From: Ectobius pallidus
Lineage: Eukaryota; Arthropoda; Insecta; Blattodea; Ectobiidae
Direction: 5' to 3'
Length of the DNA stretch: 64,000 nucleotides
Assembly (NCBI GenBank): GCA_964059195.1
Contig: CAXKWD010000002.1
Coordinates: forward strand, 52,726,923-52,790,922
How positions within the stretch are numbered: position 1 is the first letter of the stretch; each line of letters starts with the position of its first letter. The position numbers and the translations under genes were made by a program. Below, one piece after another: positions 10,926 to 23,700 of this stretch. The notes under the pieces are model-generated. The model saw nothing but the letters and a program-made list of their open reading frames with translations. It made no database searches and had not been told where the DNA came from.

Positions 10926-12819
10926 TGTTCTTTTTTGCTTTTTACAAGTAAAGGGACTAACAGGAACAGTCATCACTACCGGAACTGGACGAAACCGCAC
11001 ACTTTTGATATTTTCTCTTGATAAGTAGCAGCCTAAAACCGCACGGTTTGTAGCAGTACCTATATGGCCATAAACCAAACCGCATAACAAAATAAACAAC
11101 TGTTATCTAACATTGAAGACTATTGCCTATCAGTTTTAAGAACTTCATCGAGGAATTATCCTTCTGCATGTGTGCATAAAAGTTCAGGTTTCTTCCTCTC
11201 TGAAGTTTTCGTCACGACATTCCTCCCTCGATGGAATCTTTCATTGTAAGTTTTCTTTGAATCTATATTTGTTTCAAAACATCAATTACCATAAACATGA
11301 AGTAAGAGTTAAAATGGTATGAAAGCTTTCCGCACCGTTTGTTGATCACAGGACCTTCCCCCGTGGTTGAACCCATATTATTAGAGGAAATGCACGTTCC
11401 CCATTTACATAATTATCTAAAATATAGTCACTAAAAGCTAAACATACGTCTGACGGGCATACAGATACGAGTTCAATAACGCGTCACAGACTTCTTCCAC
11501 ATTATGACACAGTGCATTTTCAAAACTTTAGTGTTTTTTGGTAATCATCTATATGGTTTTACTATTCTATCTTTATACCGTGCGGGTTTTTGTAATCAAA
11601 TTTTATATTTATGTGCCAAATTCTGTGTGGTTTAATTCTGCAAAAATAATGTGGTTTTTATATACGATTTCTATTATGTGTGCAGTTATGGGCTATGTCA
11701 CCAATTGTGCTATTTGTAATGTATGAAACTATTTCAGCAGGTAACTTAACTGCCAGATGATTTATTTAAACCATTTATTTAACATAAAAATAATTAAAAC
11801 ATTACATCTATTAATACTGACATTATTCTTACAGAATTGCACAGAATGAATAATTTTAATCTGAATTATATTTTTTATGTAGTAAATATAAATAATAACT
11901 TGAATCTTGTGCTGCAATATGGGCACACAGATTCGAAATGAAACGATTAAAACGAACATCAGATTCATGTACCTTACCCAAATCAGGCATAAGCAATTAA
12001 AAAATTGATAATTAAAAAGCTAGAAACCCGATTTCGAGACACATTTCTCGAGGAGAAAAGGCATCAGAATCGAGTTTCCTAGCGAAAAAAAAAGAAAAAA
12101 AAAACGCATAGTGAGTTTCGTCCAAATCATTCAATGTTTTCCCTTCCATTCAGGTGTGTATTCATGATCATCTTCTGTCCACCTATGTATGAAATCAGTT
12201 ATCTACCTGTCGTAATGTTATAAACAAATGAATCAAGAAGAGCAGGTTAACAAAATCAAAGAGATCGACAAATTATTGTCGTATTGCACAAACTCCTTTC
12301 CAAAGGTGCTTTTTCTCCGGTGGCTGTGGCAAACCGAGTAAGACTGCCTTCGATTAGTTTCACAATTGAATGCTGTCTTGTTAATAGGAGGCGTTGTATC
12401 TACAAATATTATATTAGATAGGATAACGTGATGACCACCCTCAATTTGCGTACCCCATGGAAGGTATTAAGTACTGTCCAAACAGAATCCGAAGTACGGG
12501 TCAAGTTCTGACCAGAGGTCGGGACCAGACTAGGAAAGGTAGGCTATGTATGGGATCCGCACAAAGTTTCTACTATGGTTGCATGGTAATGATGAGAACA
12601 GTTATGAAGAATTAATTGAAGAGAAAGGAAAGGAAAGGGAATAAAAGAGTTGGTGGAGTGTGGTTGAAGAATTTCCAAGAGCGGCTGGAGATATTTCTGA
12701 GAATAACCTACGTCAGAATAACATCATTCAGTAGTGGCTTGCAGCTTGTACGTATAAATTATGCCACTACAAAAAAATATAAGTTATTTTAGTTCAGCAG
12801 TATCTATTCTTTATTGAGC
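10926..12819. other. Unassigned stretch
   Basis: Frames at 11538-11726 and 11762-11968 are rich in I/Y/F codons from AT content and carry no motif. A stretch at about 12430-12560 is more balanced in base composition (CCATGGAAGG, GAGGTCGGGACC) but has no long frame. An A-rich run lies at about 12089-12105. Confidence 0.35.
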
Positions 12820-12868
12820 AACGAGTCCAGTAGCGTAGGGAAGGAGGGTCCAGGGGGGGGAGAGGGTC

Positions 12869-12960
12869 TCTCTCTCTCTTTCTCTTTTTTTCCTTCTTTC
12901 TTTCTTTTATATTTTTTTAGAGAAGAAAGAGAGAAAGAAAGAGAGAAAGAAAGAAAGAAT
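12869..12960. repeat. CT-to-GA mirror microsatellite
   Basis: A pyrimidine tract (CTCTCTCTTTCTC, TTCTTTCTTTC) is followed after TATATTTTTTTAG by a purine tract (AGAAAGAGAGAAAGAAAGAG). The two halves are therefore roughly complementary and could pair. It occupies the position where the missing end of the nested hAT1 copy should be. Confidence 0.8.
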
Positions 12961-13430
12961 TTACAATAAAATCCAACTTCTGTAACGTTTACAATCATTT
13001 AATGGACATCCCTGAATGAAGAGCAGAACTGCAGAGGGTGGGTTTTTCACAGAAACTTGATTTTCCCAAACAGTTGTCGCCAAAGGAATGCTGACTGACA
13101 GGGGAGGATTCCCTCAAAACAACAAGTAGCAGGAATATATAGTAAGAAGGGACATACTGTGTCAATATTTCATATAATCCAAAACTGTTTTTGATAAATG
13201 TATTTTAAATTCTGTCTTAATTTTGCAATTATTTATGTTGAGAATAGGTAAACCACGTTTTTTACGGTAAGAGCATATTGTGGTATTTTAAAGTATCGTA
13301 AAGTCTTTTTACACATTTTTAAGCTTATTTTAAGTGCCTATTTTCTCTTTTAAAAGCCTATTTACTTATTTTAAAAGCCTATTTTAGGTGCCTAAAACTA
13401 ATTTTTTTAGAGCCTAAAATCCCAGGTCTA
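12961..13430 (-). mobile_element. hAT1 copy, truncated, nested in hAT2
   Basis: Inverted relative to 6330-7048. It shares the AATGGACATCCCTGAA, TTGATTTTCCCAAACA and CAAAACAACAAGTAGCAGG blocks and ends AAATCCCAGGTCTA at 13430. The opposite end (about 200 bp in the complete copy) is missing and replaced by the microsatellite. Substitutions are scattered throughout, so the two copies are not recent siblings. Confidence 0.75.
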
Positions 13431-13868
13431 GTTATAACTTAGGTAACGATTTCTTGTTTAAGCTAGGATGTCTTACTTAGAGCAGGCCTATGCCTATAGT
13501 AAACAAATTTGGTAACTAGTTTTTCAGTGCTAAAATAGCATAAAATGTGATTTCATTAGTTTAATATCTTAAAAAAATAAATAAGGGGGAGAGCCCCCAA
13601 ACCTCCTGGCATTTTCGATCCCCTCCGAATTTATTTTCTGGTTACGCCACTGAACGAGCCATGTCAGGAGTTCAGGATCTGTGTCTGTACAGTAAGCAAT
13701 GATACTATTGATTGTCAACTATTTCTATTGGTGGGGTATTTTATGTAAGTAAATTTACACTGATATTAATTTAAATGAATACAGGATGAAATAGCGAGGA
13801 TGAATCAAGGTAATTAATTATCCAATTTGGCATATACCTTTACAACTGGGGAAACCAAGAAAAATCTC

Positions 13869-13953
13869 AAGTCAAATTGGCCGGCCACGGGATTTGAACC
13901 TGGGATCTCCAGAATGCTTGTCCAAGACGTTACCATCTCGGCCACCTCGGTTA
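13869..13953 (-). ncRNA. tRNA-like module, family S1 (isolated)
   Basis: The minus strand reads GAGGTGGCCGAGATGGTAAC (A box TGGCCGAGATGG) and GGTTCAAATCC (B box, one change from GGTTCGAATCC), spaced as in a Leu/Ser-type tRNA. The same module occurs inside family B copies at 27483-27561, 27932-28020 and 51078-51175. Here it stands without the family B head or tail. It is a SINE head or tRNA-derived block, not a functional tRNA. Confidence 0.6.
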
Positions 13954-13960
13954 TTAAAAA

Positions 13961-16128
13961 TACTAATATGTGTGATTTTAACAAAGAAAGAAAATAATGA
14001 ATATATTCAAACTTATAATGAGAATTTATCACTTATAAATGGTTTGTAAGATATTCAATTTATAAATATAAGTAAAAAGTAACAAATACACTTATAAAAC
14101 GTGAATTAAATAAGCTTACGACTACGAATAGGATATAGGCATATGAAGAAAAAAAATCAAAATAAACACAACCAAATTTATAATTACACAGAAATATTCT
14201 GATATGATGACTTAAAATTTAAATGGATGATTTAAGAACCAGAAGGGCCAAGTCCTAACGGAATATTGCAAAAGGTTAAAAATTAATTCGGTACCCTTGC
14301 TTCCAATAAAAGAACCGGTTACTTAAGCGGATAATAAATAGTACCCTACCTGTTTACCATACAGTTTGCTCATCGATTCACTCTTATTAAAGACAAGATT
14401 CTATTGTTAAATATTATTGTTCAGAAATTCATCCTTATTAAAGGCAACATAATTTTATTGTATTTTATAAATTAAACAAATTACTTCATTAGAAAGCTGG
14501 TTTTAAAAGAAGTATGAAGAAATCAGTCTTCTTCTGACGACTAGCAAAGGATTAATACTCCAAGTGATAAGTGAATTTTCCTCTTGCTAATGATGAGCTA
14601 CATCATATGTTAAAGTTTTGCCGTTTAAATTACCTAGGAATTATTCATAGTTTGGTTTTTGTAGGCGAAACAAAAGCCATGTTTCTAGTTCTGAAACTGG
14701 TGATGGCAACAAAAGTTACTAGCTGAGATAACACGGTTTCAGTTTTTAGGAATTGTTAAGTTGGCACAAGTTAGAGTTGCATCATTGTTTTAACTTCGGG
14801 AACAAGAACAAAGCAAATATGCTTAAAGCGAAGTGCAGTACAACCTAGAGGCGTGGAATTCAATATTATGTTAAATTTTATGACTAATATGCCAAATAAA
14901 GCATGAAGCTATCCAATAAAAATAGCTACGTTAAATGAACATGTTATAACTTTACTTTCCTAAAAAAAACAGGTTTATTTTGGAAATAATAAGGTATTAA
15001 ATAAAGAAAATATTTATTCAATTTAAGAACCTCGTGATTATTTCTCATTTCAACATGTGATACGACATATGTTATATAAAGCTATAACACGTCCATACAA
15101 CTGTGTATGTTAAGTTACTAAAAACGTGTAATAACAAAATCCCGGAAGCTAATGCTCTATCAGAAGACAAAGTAGGCATGCAAATATGTTTTAAAATTTG
15201 CAAAATATTCTCCAGAACCAGTGAAGTATGCTCTATCATTGATTTAATTGATAGGGAAAGATTAAACTTTAATAGAAGGGAATTAGTTTGTATAGTTGTT
15301 TTAATAATTAAAATGGTTGTACCATTATTGATATTGTGATTAAGGAAAGAGTTTTTTTAAGTAATTATAATACTTTACGTTCAAGCTTAATTATATTATA
15401 AATTACAGAAAAGAGTAGTTATATAAATTACATTACAAAACAAATTTAATAAATTTAAAACTAATGAAATGAAACGTCGCTTTAATATTATACAATCAGT
15501 TCCGAAAACATAAAGCTATGTATTATCAATTATTGTACAGTCGGTTCTCAAAATATTCACTTAACCCAATACGCTGTAAAGGTTTCAATCAACAGAGATA
15601 TGCACATTATTTAAAACCTGTCAGAAATATGCCGCTAAAACTGTAACAAAATAATAAAATATGGACAAATATTTTAATATAAATGTCGGGTAACTTAGGC
15701 CCTTTAGGTCCCCGGATATCATCTGGCCGTCATTAGCTCGCTCGGGCGGCTTGGGTAGCTTAAATCCTAAAAGGGAGAAGTAAAACTAAGACAAAGATAG
15801 AAAATATGCTCAGTTGGTTATTTAAGATAAAATCATCATAAGCATTTCATTAGCAGCAACTTTACCAGAACATTAACCGTAATCGCGATGTATTTTACCT
15901 TCAACACATAATAATTATATACTCCAATCATGTTAAAGTGTATAATATATAATGTATAGTATACAGTTATATTTAATGTTATTGAGACATTATGGGAAAT
16001 TAAAAAAATGCGTTTCCATCAAATCGCGTATGAAAAGTGTTTTCACTGTAATTCGTAGCCTTTAAATAAAGGATAAACGCTTTTTTAACCTTTCGCCGAA
16101 AAGACTCTAACCAAAATGTAATAACAAT
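13961..16128. other. Unassigned AT-rich stretch
   Basis: The frame at 15103-15339 (78 codons) has no recognised motif. A block at about 15746-15790 (GGCTTGGGTAGCTTAAATCC, TAAAAGGGAGAAGTAAAA) recurs at 37042-37080, so it is a fragment of some interspersed repeat. Confidence 0.35.
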
Positions 16129-16174
16129 AATAACAATATTATTAATAATAATAACAATAATAATAAAATCAGGC
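16117..16174. repeat. AAT/AAC microsatellite
   Basis: Interrupted AATAACAATAATAAC repeats. The run merges into the AATAAAATCAGG start of the neighbouring family B copy, matching the TAATAA-rich targets seen at other family B insertions. Confidence 0.7.
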
Positions 16175-16775
16175 AAACTGATGTAACCAAGTGCCAGAAT
16201 GCATTTGTTTATTCAGTGATCATTGTTGTAATCGATTTCCGAGTTAACCTCCAGATCGGGAAAATGTCTGTCCCTCTGTTTGTTTGTCTGTCTGTCCGTC
16301 CGTGTGTCTGCACGCGCAATAACTCAAATACGCTTTATCGGTTTTTCATGAAACTTGGTATACGCATTTAAAACGTCCATGGGAAGAAGCCTATTGACAT
16401 GGGACCATAGAGGTTAACCTGTACCGGGGTAGTGCCAAATTTAGTGCCTGTTTTATGGTAATATATTAGAAAGAATTTATCAAATGCAAATCAGTTCTAA
16501 TGGCAGCATATTGTTTTACAGTGTTCATATACGGCTTTGGAAGTTGCAATACAGGTAAGTTTGACAAATAACACTCTCCATACATTCCTTCACAAATGCT
16601 TATCAATCTTCAGACCTTTGTTTTTCCGTAAGCCCTGCTTAATGAATCGGTGTGGAGGTTAATTCGGAAATCGATTACAAAAATAACTTATTTTATGCAT
16701 ATTATAATTGCAATCATCACTGATTAAAGAAAACCATTCTGGCACATGCTTACATCAGTTTACTTGATTTTATTT
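16166..16775. mobile_element. Family B, head-to-head palindrome
   Basis: A forward family B head (AAATCAGGCAAACTGATGTA to TTAACCTCCAGATCG, 16171-16257) abuts an inverted copy. The inverted copy begins in its tetranucleotide tract (TGTCTGTCTGTCCGTCC) and runs back through core (AAATTTAGTGCCTG), ACTGTGAACA-type block, CCGTAAGCCCTGCTTAATGA and the inverted head ending CAGTTTACTTGATTTTA. The tail of the inverted copy (CTCATAAAGTACCATACTGG) is missing. Both outer ends are therefore the same terminus in opposite orientation. Confidence 0.75.
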
Positions 16776-17797
16776 TTCCCATCTTGGTTGCCGAGTAATC
16801 CGAACTGCCGGGATATCGAGTGCCGAGTCTATTAATTTTCAATCCAAAGCATTACATCACCAAACTAGCGTTGTAAATGCATATTAATTAATAACATTAT
16901 TCTCATCACACATGGTAGTGCATGCCCGTTTAACACCACTATTTTATACTTTGTAAGTTTATTTATAACTGCCTCTTACGTAATGTTCCATAGGGCACAG
17001 TAGGCCACGAACCGTATACAAATTAGTAGCAATAAAAGGGGTGACTTAATGTCTGAATACTCGGAATGTAGAGAGGGAATATTAAAATGGCGAAGATGCT
17101 AAGATGACAGTCAAATAACTATACATTCTAGGTTATACTCAGAGGTTACCTAAAGACTGAGCTAATGAATTTATGTTCTGAAGGCACTGTTCTGTACCTT
17201 GTTATAATTACTCCAATAAGTTTGCGTATATAGTAATACGAAATTATTCCATGAATATTACTATTCTAGGATATAGATAGAAATCAAAACTGGCAGAATG
17301 ATTTAATATTGATACGACATTACTGTAAACGCTGATCAGCAGTTCAAGGATTTCTATGTAAATACATATTTGTTTTTTTTAGCTTACAAACATTCCTAGG
17401 ATTGCTGATCAGCATTATATACTTTTACAGAGTTATTCTATCCGACGATTTGATCAATGATTCTGTTCTGGAAGTGGATTACAAAGGCAGAGCATCTTCC
17501 AAACGATAAAAAATTAAGCTTATATAGAATAATATTATGGTTGAAAATGTTGACTCTTGAAGTAATTTAGGTGTCAACTACAAAGCTGTTTAACAACGAA
17601 GCTAATTCATTACACTAAAATAAAAGAACTTCCACATTCATCAACCTACTTCTTTATTTTAAGGTGTACAATGTTGATAGAAACTCTACAAAAATTTGCA
17701 AACTGTTTGGATAAGAGCATTAGTTGTTGGAACCGTATATGAAAACTGAAGATTTGTCTCAATATCGTTTTTCTTAAATTCTTATAACCACTCCATC
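16776..17797. other. Unassigned, with one hairpin
   Basis: At 17320-17445 two copies of TGCTGATCAGCA-like palindromes (near 17331 and 17403) lie in inverted surroundings (CTGTAAACGCTGATCAGC against GCTGATCAGCATTATATACTTTTACAG). This may be a tiny fold-back. The rest shows nothing. Confidence 0.35.
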
Positions 17798-20700
17798 CTG
17801 CTCTATCCTGAGCTGGTTTCACCTTCGCTGCTCTATCATGAGCAGCTATCTCCTCCGCTGCTATTTTCCCCGCTGCTCTATCATGGGCTACTACCTTCTC
17901 CGCTGCTCTACCATGAGTTGCTATCTCTTCCGCTGCTCTACCATGAGCTGCTATCTCCTCAGCTGCTCTATTATGAGCTGCTATCTCCTCCGCTGCTCTA
18001 TCATGAGCTGCTATCTCTTCCGCTGCTCTATCATGAGCTGCATCTCCTCCGCTGGTCTATCATGAGCTGCTATCTCCTCAGCTGCTCTATTATGAGCTGC
18101 TATCTCCTCCGCTGCTCTATTATGAGCTGCTATCTCTTCAGCTGCTCTATCATGAGCTGCTATCTCTTCCGCTGCTCTACCATGAGCTGCTATCTCCTCA
18201 GCTGCTCTATTATGAGCTGCTATCTCCTCCGCTGCTCTATCATGAGCTGCTATCTCTTCCGCTGCTCTATCATGAGCTGCATCTCCTCCGCTGGTCTATC
18301 ATGAGCTGCTATCTCCTCAGCTGCTCTATTATGAGCTGCTATCTCTTCCGCTGCTCTACCATGAGCTGCTATCTCCTCAGCTGCTCTATTATGAGCTGCT
18401 ATCTCCTCCGCTGCTCTATCATGAGCTGCTATCTCTTCCGCTGCTCTATCATGAGCTGCATCTCCTCCGCTGGTCTATCATGAGCTGCTACCTCATCCGT
18501 TGCTCTGAGATGCTAAATCCTCCGCTGCTCTATCATGAGCTGCTATCTCCTCCGCTGCTCTATTATGAGCTGCTATCTCCTCCGCTGCTCTATCATGAGC
18601 TGCTATCTCCTCCGCTGCTCTATCATGAGCTGCTATCTCCTCCGCTGCTCTATTATGAGCTGCTATTTCCTCCGCTGCTCTATCATGAGCTGCTGTCTCC
18701 TCCGCTGCTCTATCATGAGCTGCTATCTCCTCCGCTGCTGTAGGATAAGCTGTTATCACCTCCGCTGCTCTACCATGAGCTGCTATCTCCTTCGCTGCTC
18801 TATTATGAGCTGCTATCTCCTCCGCTGCTCTATCATGAGCTGCTATCTCCTCCGCTGCTGTAAAATTAGCTGTTACCACCTCCGCTGCTCTTTCGTGAGC
18901 TGCTATCTCTTCCGCTGCTCTATCATGAGCTGCATCTCCTCCGCTGGTCTATCATGAGCTGCTACCTCATCCGCTGCTCTGAGATGCTAAATCCTCCGTT
19001 GCTCTACCATGAGCTGCTATCTCCTCCGCTGCTCTATCATGAGCTGCTATCTCCTCCGCTGCTCTATTATGAGCTGCTATCTACTCCGCTGCTCTATCAT
19101 GAGATGCTATCTCCTCCGCTGCTGTAGGATGAGCTGTTATCTCCTCCGCTGCTCTACCATGAGCTGCTAACTCCTCCGCTGCTCTATTATGAGCTGCTAT
19201 CTCTTCAGCTGCTCTATCATGAGCTGCTATCTCTTCAGCTGCTCTATCATGAGCTGCTATCTCTTCCGCTGCTCTATCATGAGCTGCATATCCTCCGCTG
19301 GTCTATCATGAGCTGTTACCTCATCCGCTGCTCTGAGATGCTAAATCCTCCGCTGCTCTATCATGAGCTGCTATCTCCTCCGCTGCTCTATTATGAGTTG
19401 CTATCTCCTCCGCTGCTCTATCATGAGCTGCTATCTCCTCCGCTGCTGTAAAATTTGCTGTTACCACCTCCGCTGCTCTATCATGAGCTGCTATCTCTTC
19501 CGCTGCTCTATCATGAGCTGCATATCCTCCGCTGGTCTATCATGAGCTGTTACCTCATCCGCTGCTCTGAGATGCTAAATCCTCCGCTGCTCTACCATGA
19601 GCTGCTATCTCCTCCGCTGCTCTGTCATGAGCTGCTATCTCCTCCGCTGCTCTATTATGAGCTGCTATCTTCTCCGCTGCTCTATCATGAGCTGCTATCT
19701 CCTCCGCTGCTCTATCATGAGCTGCTATCTCCTCCGCTGCTCTATTATGAGCTGCTATCTCCTCCGCTGCTCTATCATGAGCTGCTGTCTCCTCCGCTTC
19801 TCTATCATGAGCTGCTATCTCCTCCGCTGCTGTAAAATTAGCTGTTACCACCTCCGCTGCTCTTTCATGAGCTGCTATCTCTTCCGCTGCTCTATCATGG
19901 GCTGCATCTCCTCCGCTGGTCTATCATGAGCTGCTACCTCATCAGCTGCTCTGAGATGCTAAATCCTCCGCTGCTCTACCATGAGCTGCTATCTCCTCCG
20001 CTGCTCTATCATGAGCTGCTATCTCCTCCGCTGCTCTATTATGAGCTGCTATCTCCTCCGCTGCTCTATCATGAGCTGCTATCTCCTCAGCTGCTGTAGG
20101 ATGAGCTGTTATCACCTCCGCTGCTCTACCATGAACTGCTATCTCCTCCGCTGCTCTATCATGAGCTGCTATCTCCTCCGCTGCTCTATTATGAGCTGCT
20201 ATCTCCTCCGCTTCTCTATCATGAGCTGCTATTTCCTCCGCTGCTGTAGGATAAGCTGTTATCACCTCCGCTGCTCTACCATGAGCTGCTATCTCCTTCG
20301 CTGCTCTATTATGAGCTGCTATCTCCTCCGCTGCTCTATCATGAGCTGCTATCTCCTCCGCTGCTGTAAAATTAGCTGTTACCACCTCCGCTGCTCTTTC
20401 GTGAGCTGCTATCTCTTCCGCTGCTCTATCATGAGCTGCATCTCCTCCGCTGGTCTATCATGAGCTGCTACCTCATCCGCTGCTCTGAGATGCTAAATCC
20501 TCCGTTGCTCTACCATGAGCTGCTATCTCCTCCGCTGCTCTATCATGAGCTGCTATCTCCTCCGCTGCTCTATTATGAGCTGCTATCTACTCCGCTGCTC
20601 TATCATGAGATGCTATCTCCTCCGCTGCTGTAGGATGAGCTGTTATCTCCTCCGCTGCTCTACCATGAGCTGCTAACTCCTCCGCTGCTCTATTATGAGC

Positions 20701-23700
20701 TGCTATCTCTTCAGCTGCTCTATCATGAGATGCTATCTCTTCAGCTGCTCTATCATGAGCTGCTATCTCTTCCGCTGCTCTATCATGAGCTGCATATCCT
20801 CCGCTGGTCTATCATGAGCTGTTACCTCATCCGCTGCTCTGAGATGCTAAATCCTCCGCTGCTCTATCATGAGCTGCTATCTCCTCCGCTGCTCTATTAT
20901 GAGTTGCTATCTCCTCCGCTGCTCTATCATGAGCTGCTATCTCCTCCGCTGCTGTAAAATTTGCTGTTACCACCTCCGCTGCTCTATCATGAGCTGCTAT
21001 CTCTTCCGCTGCTCTATCATGAGCTGCATATCCTCCGCTGGTCTATCATGAGCTGTTACCTCATCCGCTGCTCTGAGATGCTAAATCCTCCGCTGCTCTA
21101 CCATGAGCTGCTATCTCCTCCGCTGCTCTGTCATGAGCTGCTATCTCCTCCGCTGCTCTATTATGAGCTGCTATCTTCTCCGCTGCTCTATCATGAGCTG
21201 CTATCTCCTCCGCTGCTCTATCATGAGCTGCTATCTCCTCCGCTGCTCTATTATGAGCTGCTATCTCCTCCGCTGCTCTATCATGAGCTGCTGTCTCCTC
21301 CGCTTCTCTATCATGAGCTGCTATCTCCTCCGCTGCTGTAAAATTAGCTGTTACCACCTCCGCTGCTCTTTCATGAGCTGCTATCTCTTCCGCTGCTCTA
21401 TCATGGGCTGCATCTCCTCCGCTGGTCTATCATGAGCTGCTACCTCATCAGCTGCTCTGAGATGCTAAATCCTCCGCTGCTCTACCATGAGCTGCTATCT
21501 CCTCCGCTGCTCTATCATGAGCTGCTATCTCCTCCGCTGCTCTATTATGAGCTGCTATCTCCTCCGCTGCTCTATCATGAGCTGCTATCTCCTCCGCTGC
21601 TGTAGGATGAGCTGTTATCACCTCCGCTGCTCTACCATGAACTGCTATCTCCTCCGCTGCTCTATCATGAGCTGCTATCTCCTCCGCTGCTCTATTATGA
21701 GCTGCTATCTCCTCCGCTTCTCTATCATGAGCTGCTATTTCCTCCGCTGCTGTAGGATAAGCTGTTATCACCTCCGCTGCTCTACCATGAGCTGCTATCT
21801 CCTTCGCTGCTCTATTATGAGCTGCTATCTCCTCCGCTGCTCTATCATGAGCTGCTATCTCCTCCGCTGCTGTAAAATTAGCTGTTACCACCTCCGCTGC
21901 TCTTTCATGAGCTGCTATCTCTTCCGCTGCTCTATCATGAGCTGCATCTCATCCGCTGGTCTATCATGAGCTGCTACCTCATCAGCTGCTCTGAGATGCT
22001 AAATCCTCCACTGCTCTACCATGAGCTGCTATCTCCTCCGCTGCTCTATCATGAGCTGCTATCTCCTCCGCTGCTCTATTATGAGCTGCTATCTCCTCCG
22101 CTGCTCTATCATGAGCTGCTATCTCCTCCGCTGCTGTAGGATGAGCTGTTATCACCTCCGCTGCTCTACCATGAGCTGCTATCTCCTCCGCTGCTCTATC
22201 ATGAGCTGCTACCTCCTCCGCTGCTCTATTATGAGCTGCTATCTCCTCCGCTGCTCTATCATGAGCTGCTATCTCCTCCGCTGCTGTAAAATTAGCTGTT
22301 ACCACCTCCGCTGCTCTTTCATGAGCTGCTATCTCTTCCGCTGCTCTATCATGAGCTGCATCTCCTCCGCTGGTCTATCATGAGCTGCTACCTCATCAGC
22401 TGCTCTGAGATGCTAAATCCTCCACTGCTCTACCATGAACTGCTATCTCCTCCGCTGCTCTATCATGAGCTGCTATCTCCTCCGCTGCTCTATTATGAGC
22501 TGCTATCTCCTCCGCTGCTCTATCATGAGCTGCTATCTCCTCCGCTGCTGTAGGATGAGCTGTTATCACCTCCGCTGCTCTACCATGAGCTGCTATCTCC
22601 TTCGCTGCTCTATTATGAGCTGCTATCTCCTCCGCTGCTCTATCATGAGCTGCTATCTCCTCCGCTGCTGTAAAATTAGCTGTTACCACCTCCGCTGCTC
22701 TTTCGTGAGCTGCTATCTCTTCCGCTGCTCTATCATGAGCTGCATCTCCTCCGCTGGTCTATCATGAGCTGCTACCTCATCCGCTGCTCTGAGATGCTAA
22801 ATCCTCCGTTGCTCTACCATGAGCTGCTATCTCCTCCGCTGCTCTATCATGAGCTGCTATCTCCTCCGCTGCTCTATTATGAGCTGCTATCTCCTCCGCT
22901 GCTCTATCATGAGCTGCTATCTCCTCCGCTGCTGTAGGATGAGCTGTTATCACCTCCGCTGCTCTACCATGAACTGCTATCTCCTCCGCTGCTCTATCAT
23001 GAGCTGCTATCTCCTCCGCTGCTCTATTATGAGCTGCTATCTCCTCCGCTTCTCTATCATGAGCTGCTATTTCCTCCGCTGCTGTAGGATAAGCTGTTAT
23101 CACCTCCGCTGCTCTACCATGAGCTGCTATCTCCTTCGCTGCTCTATTATGAGCTGCTATCTCCTCCGCTGCTCTATCATGAGCTGCTATCTCCTCCGCT
23201 GCTGTAAAATTAGCTGTTACCACCTCCGCTGCTCTTTCATGAGCTGCTATCTCTTCCGCTGCTCTATCATGAGCTGCATCTCCTCCGCTGGTCTATCATG
23301 AGCTGCTACCTCATCAGCTGCTCTGAGATGCTAAATCCTCCACTGCTCTACCATGAGCTGCTATCTCCTCCGCTGCTCTATCATGAGCTGCTATCTCCTC
23401 CGCTGCTCTATTATGAGCTGCTATCTCCTCCGCTGCTCTATCATGAGCTGCTATCTCCTCCGCTGCTGTAGGATGAGCTGTTATCACCTCCGCTGCTCTA
23501 CCATGAGCTGCTATCTCCTCCGCTGCTCTATCATGAGCTGCTACCTCCTCCGCTGCTCTATTATGAGCTGCTATCTCCTCCGCTGCTCTATCATGAGCTG
23601 CTATCTCCTCCGCTGCTGTAGTATGAGCTGTTATCACCTCCGCTGCTCTACCATGAGCTGCTAACTCCTCCGCTGCTCTATTATGAGCTGCTATCTCCTC

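Larger units (their letters stand above)
12820..13660. mobile_element. hAT-type element with nested second transposon (hAT2)
   Basis: The element (12828-13652) has ends CAGTAGCGTA and, inverted, CAGTGGCGTA, matching the common hAT tip CAGTGGCGTAACC. It is flanked by AACGAGTC (12820-12827) and AACGAGCC (13653-13660), an 8-bp duplication with one change. Inside are a CT/GA microsatellite (12869-12960), a truncated inverted copy of hAT1 (to 13430), and a GGGGGAGAGCCCCC palindrome near 13586. No transposase frame. The ORF at 12804-12998 is translated microsatellite. Confidence 0.75.

Noticed and set aside
12804..12998. Ser/Lys-rich minus-strand ORF
   Set aside because: It is the translated CT/GA microsatellite.
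13869..13953. Functional tRNA-Leu/Ser gene
   Set aside because: Boxes fit, but the same block recurs inside mobile family B copies and the acceptor stem does not close cleanly.
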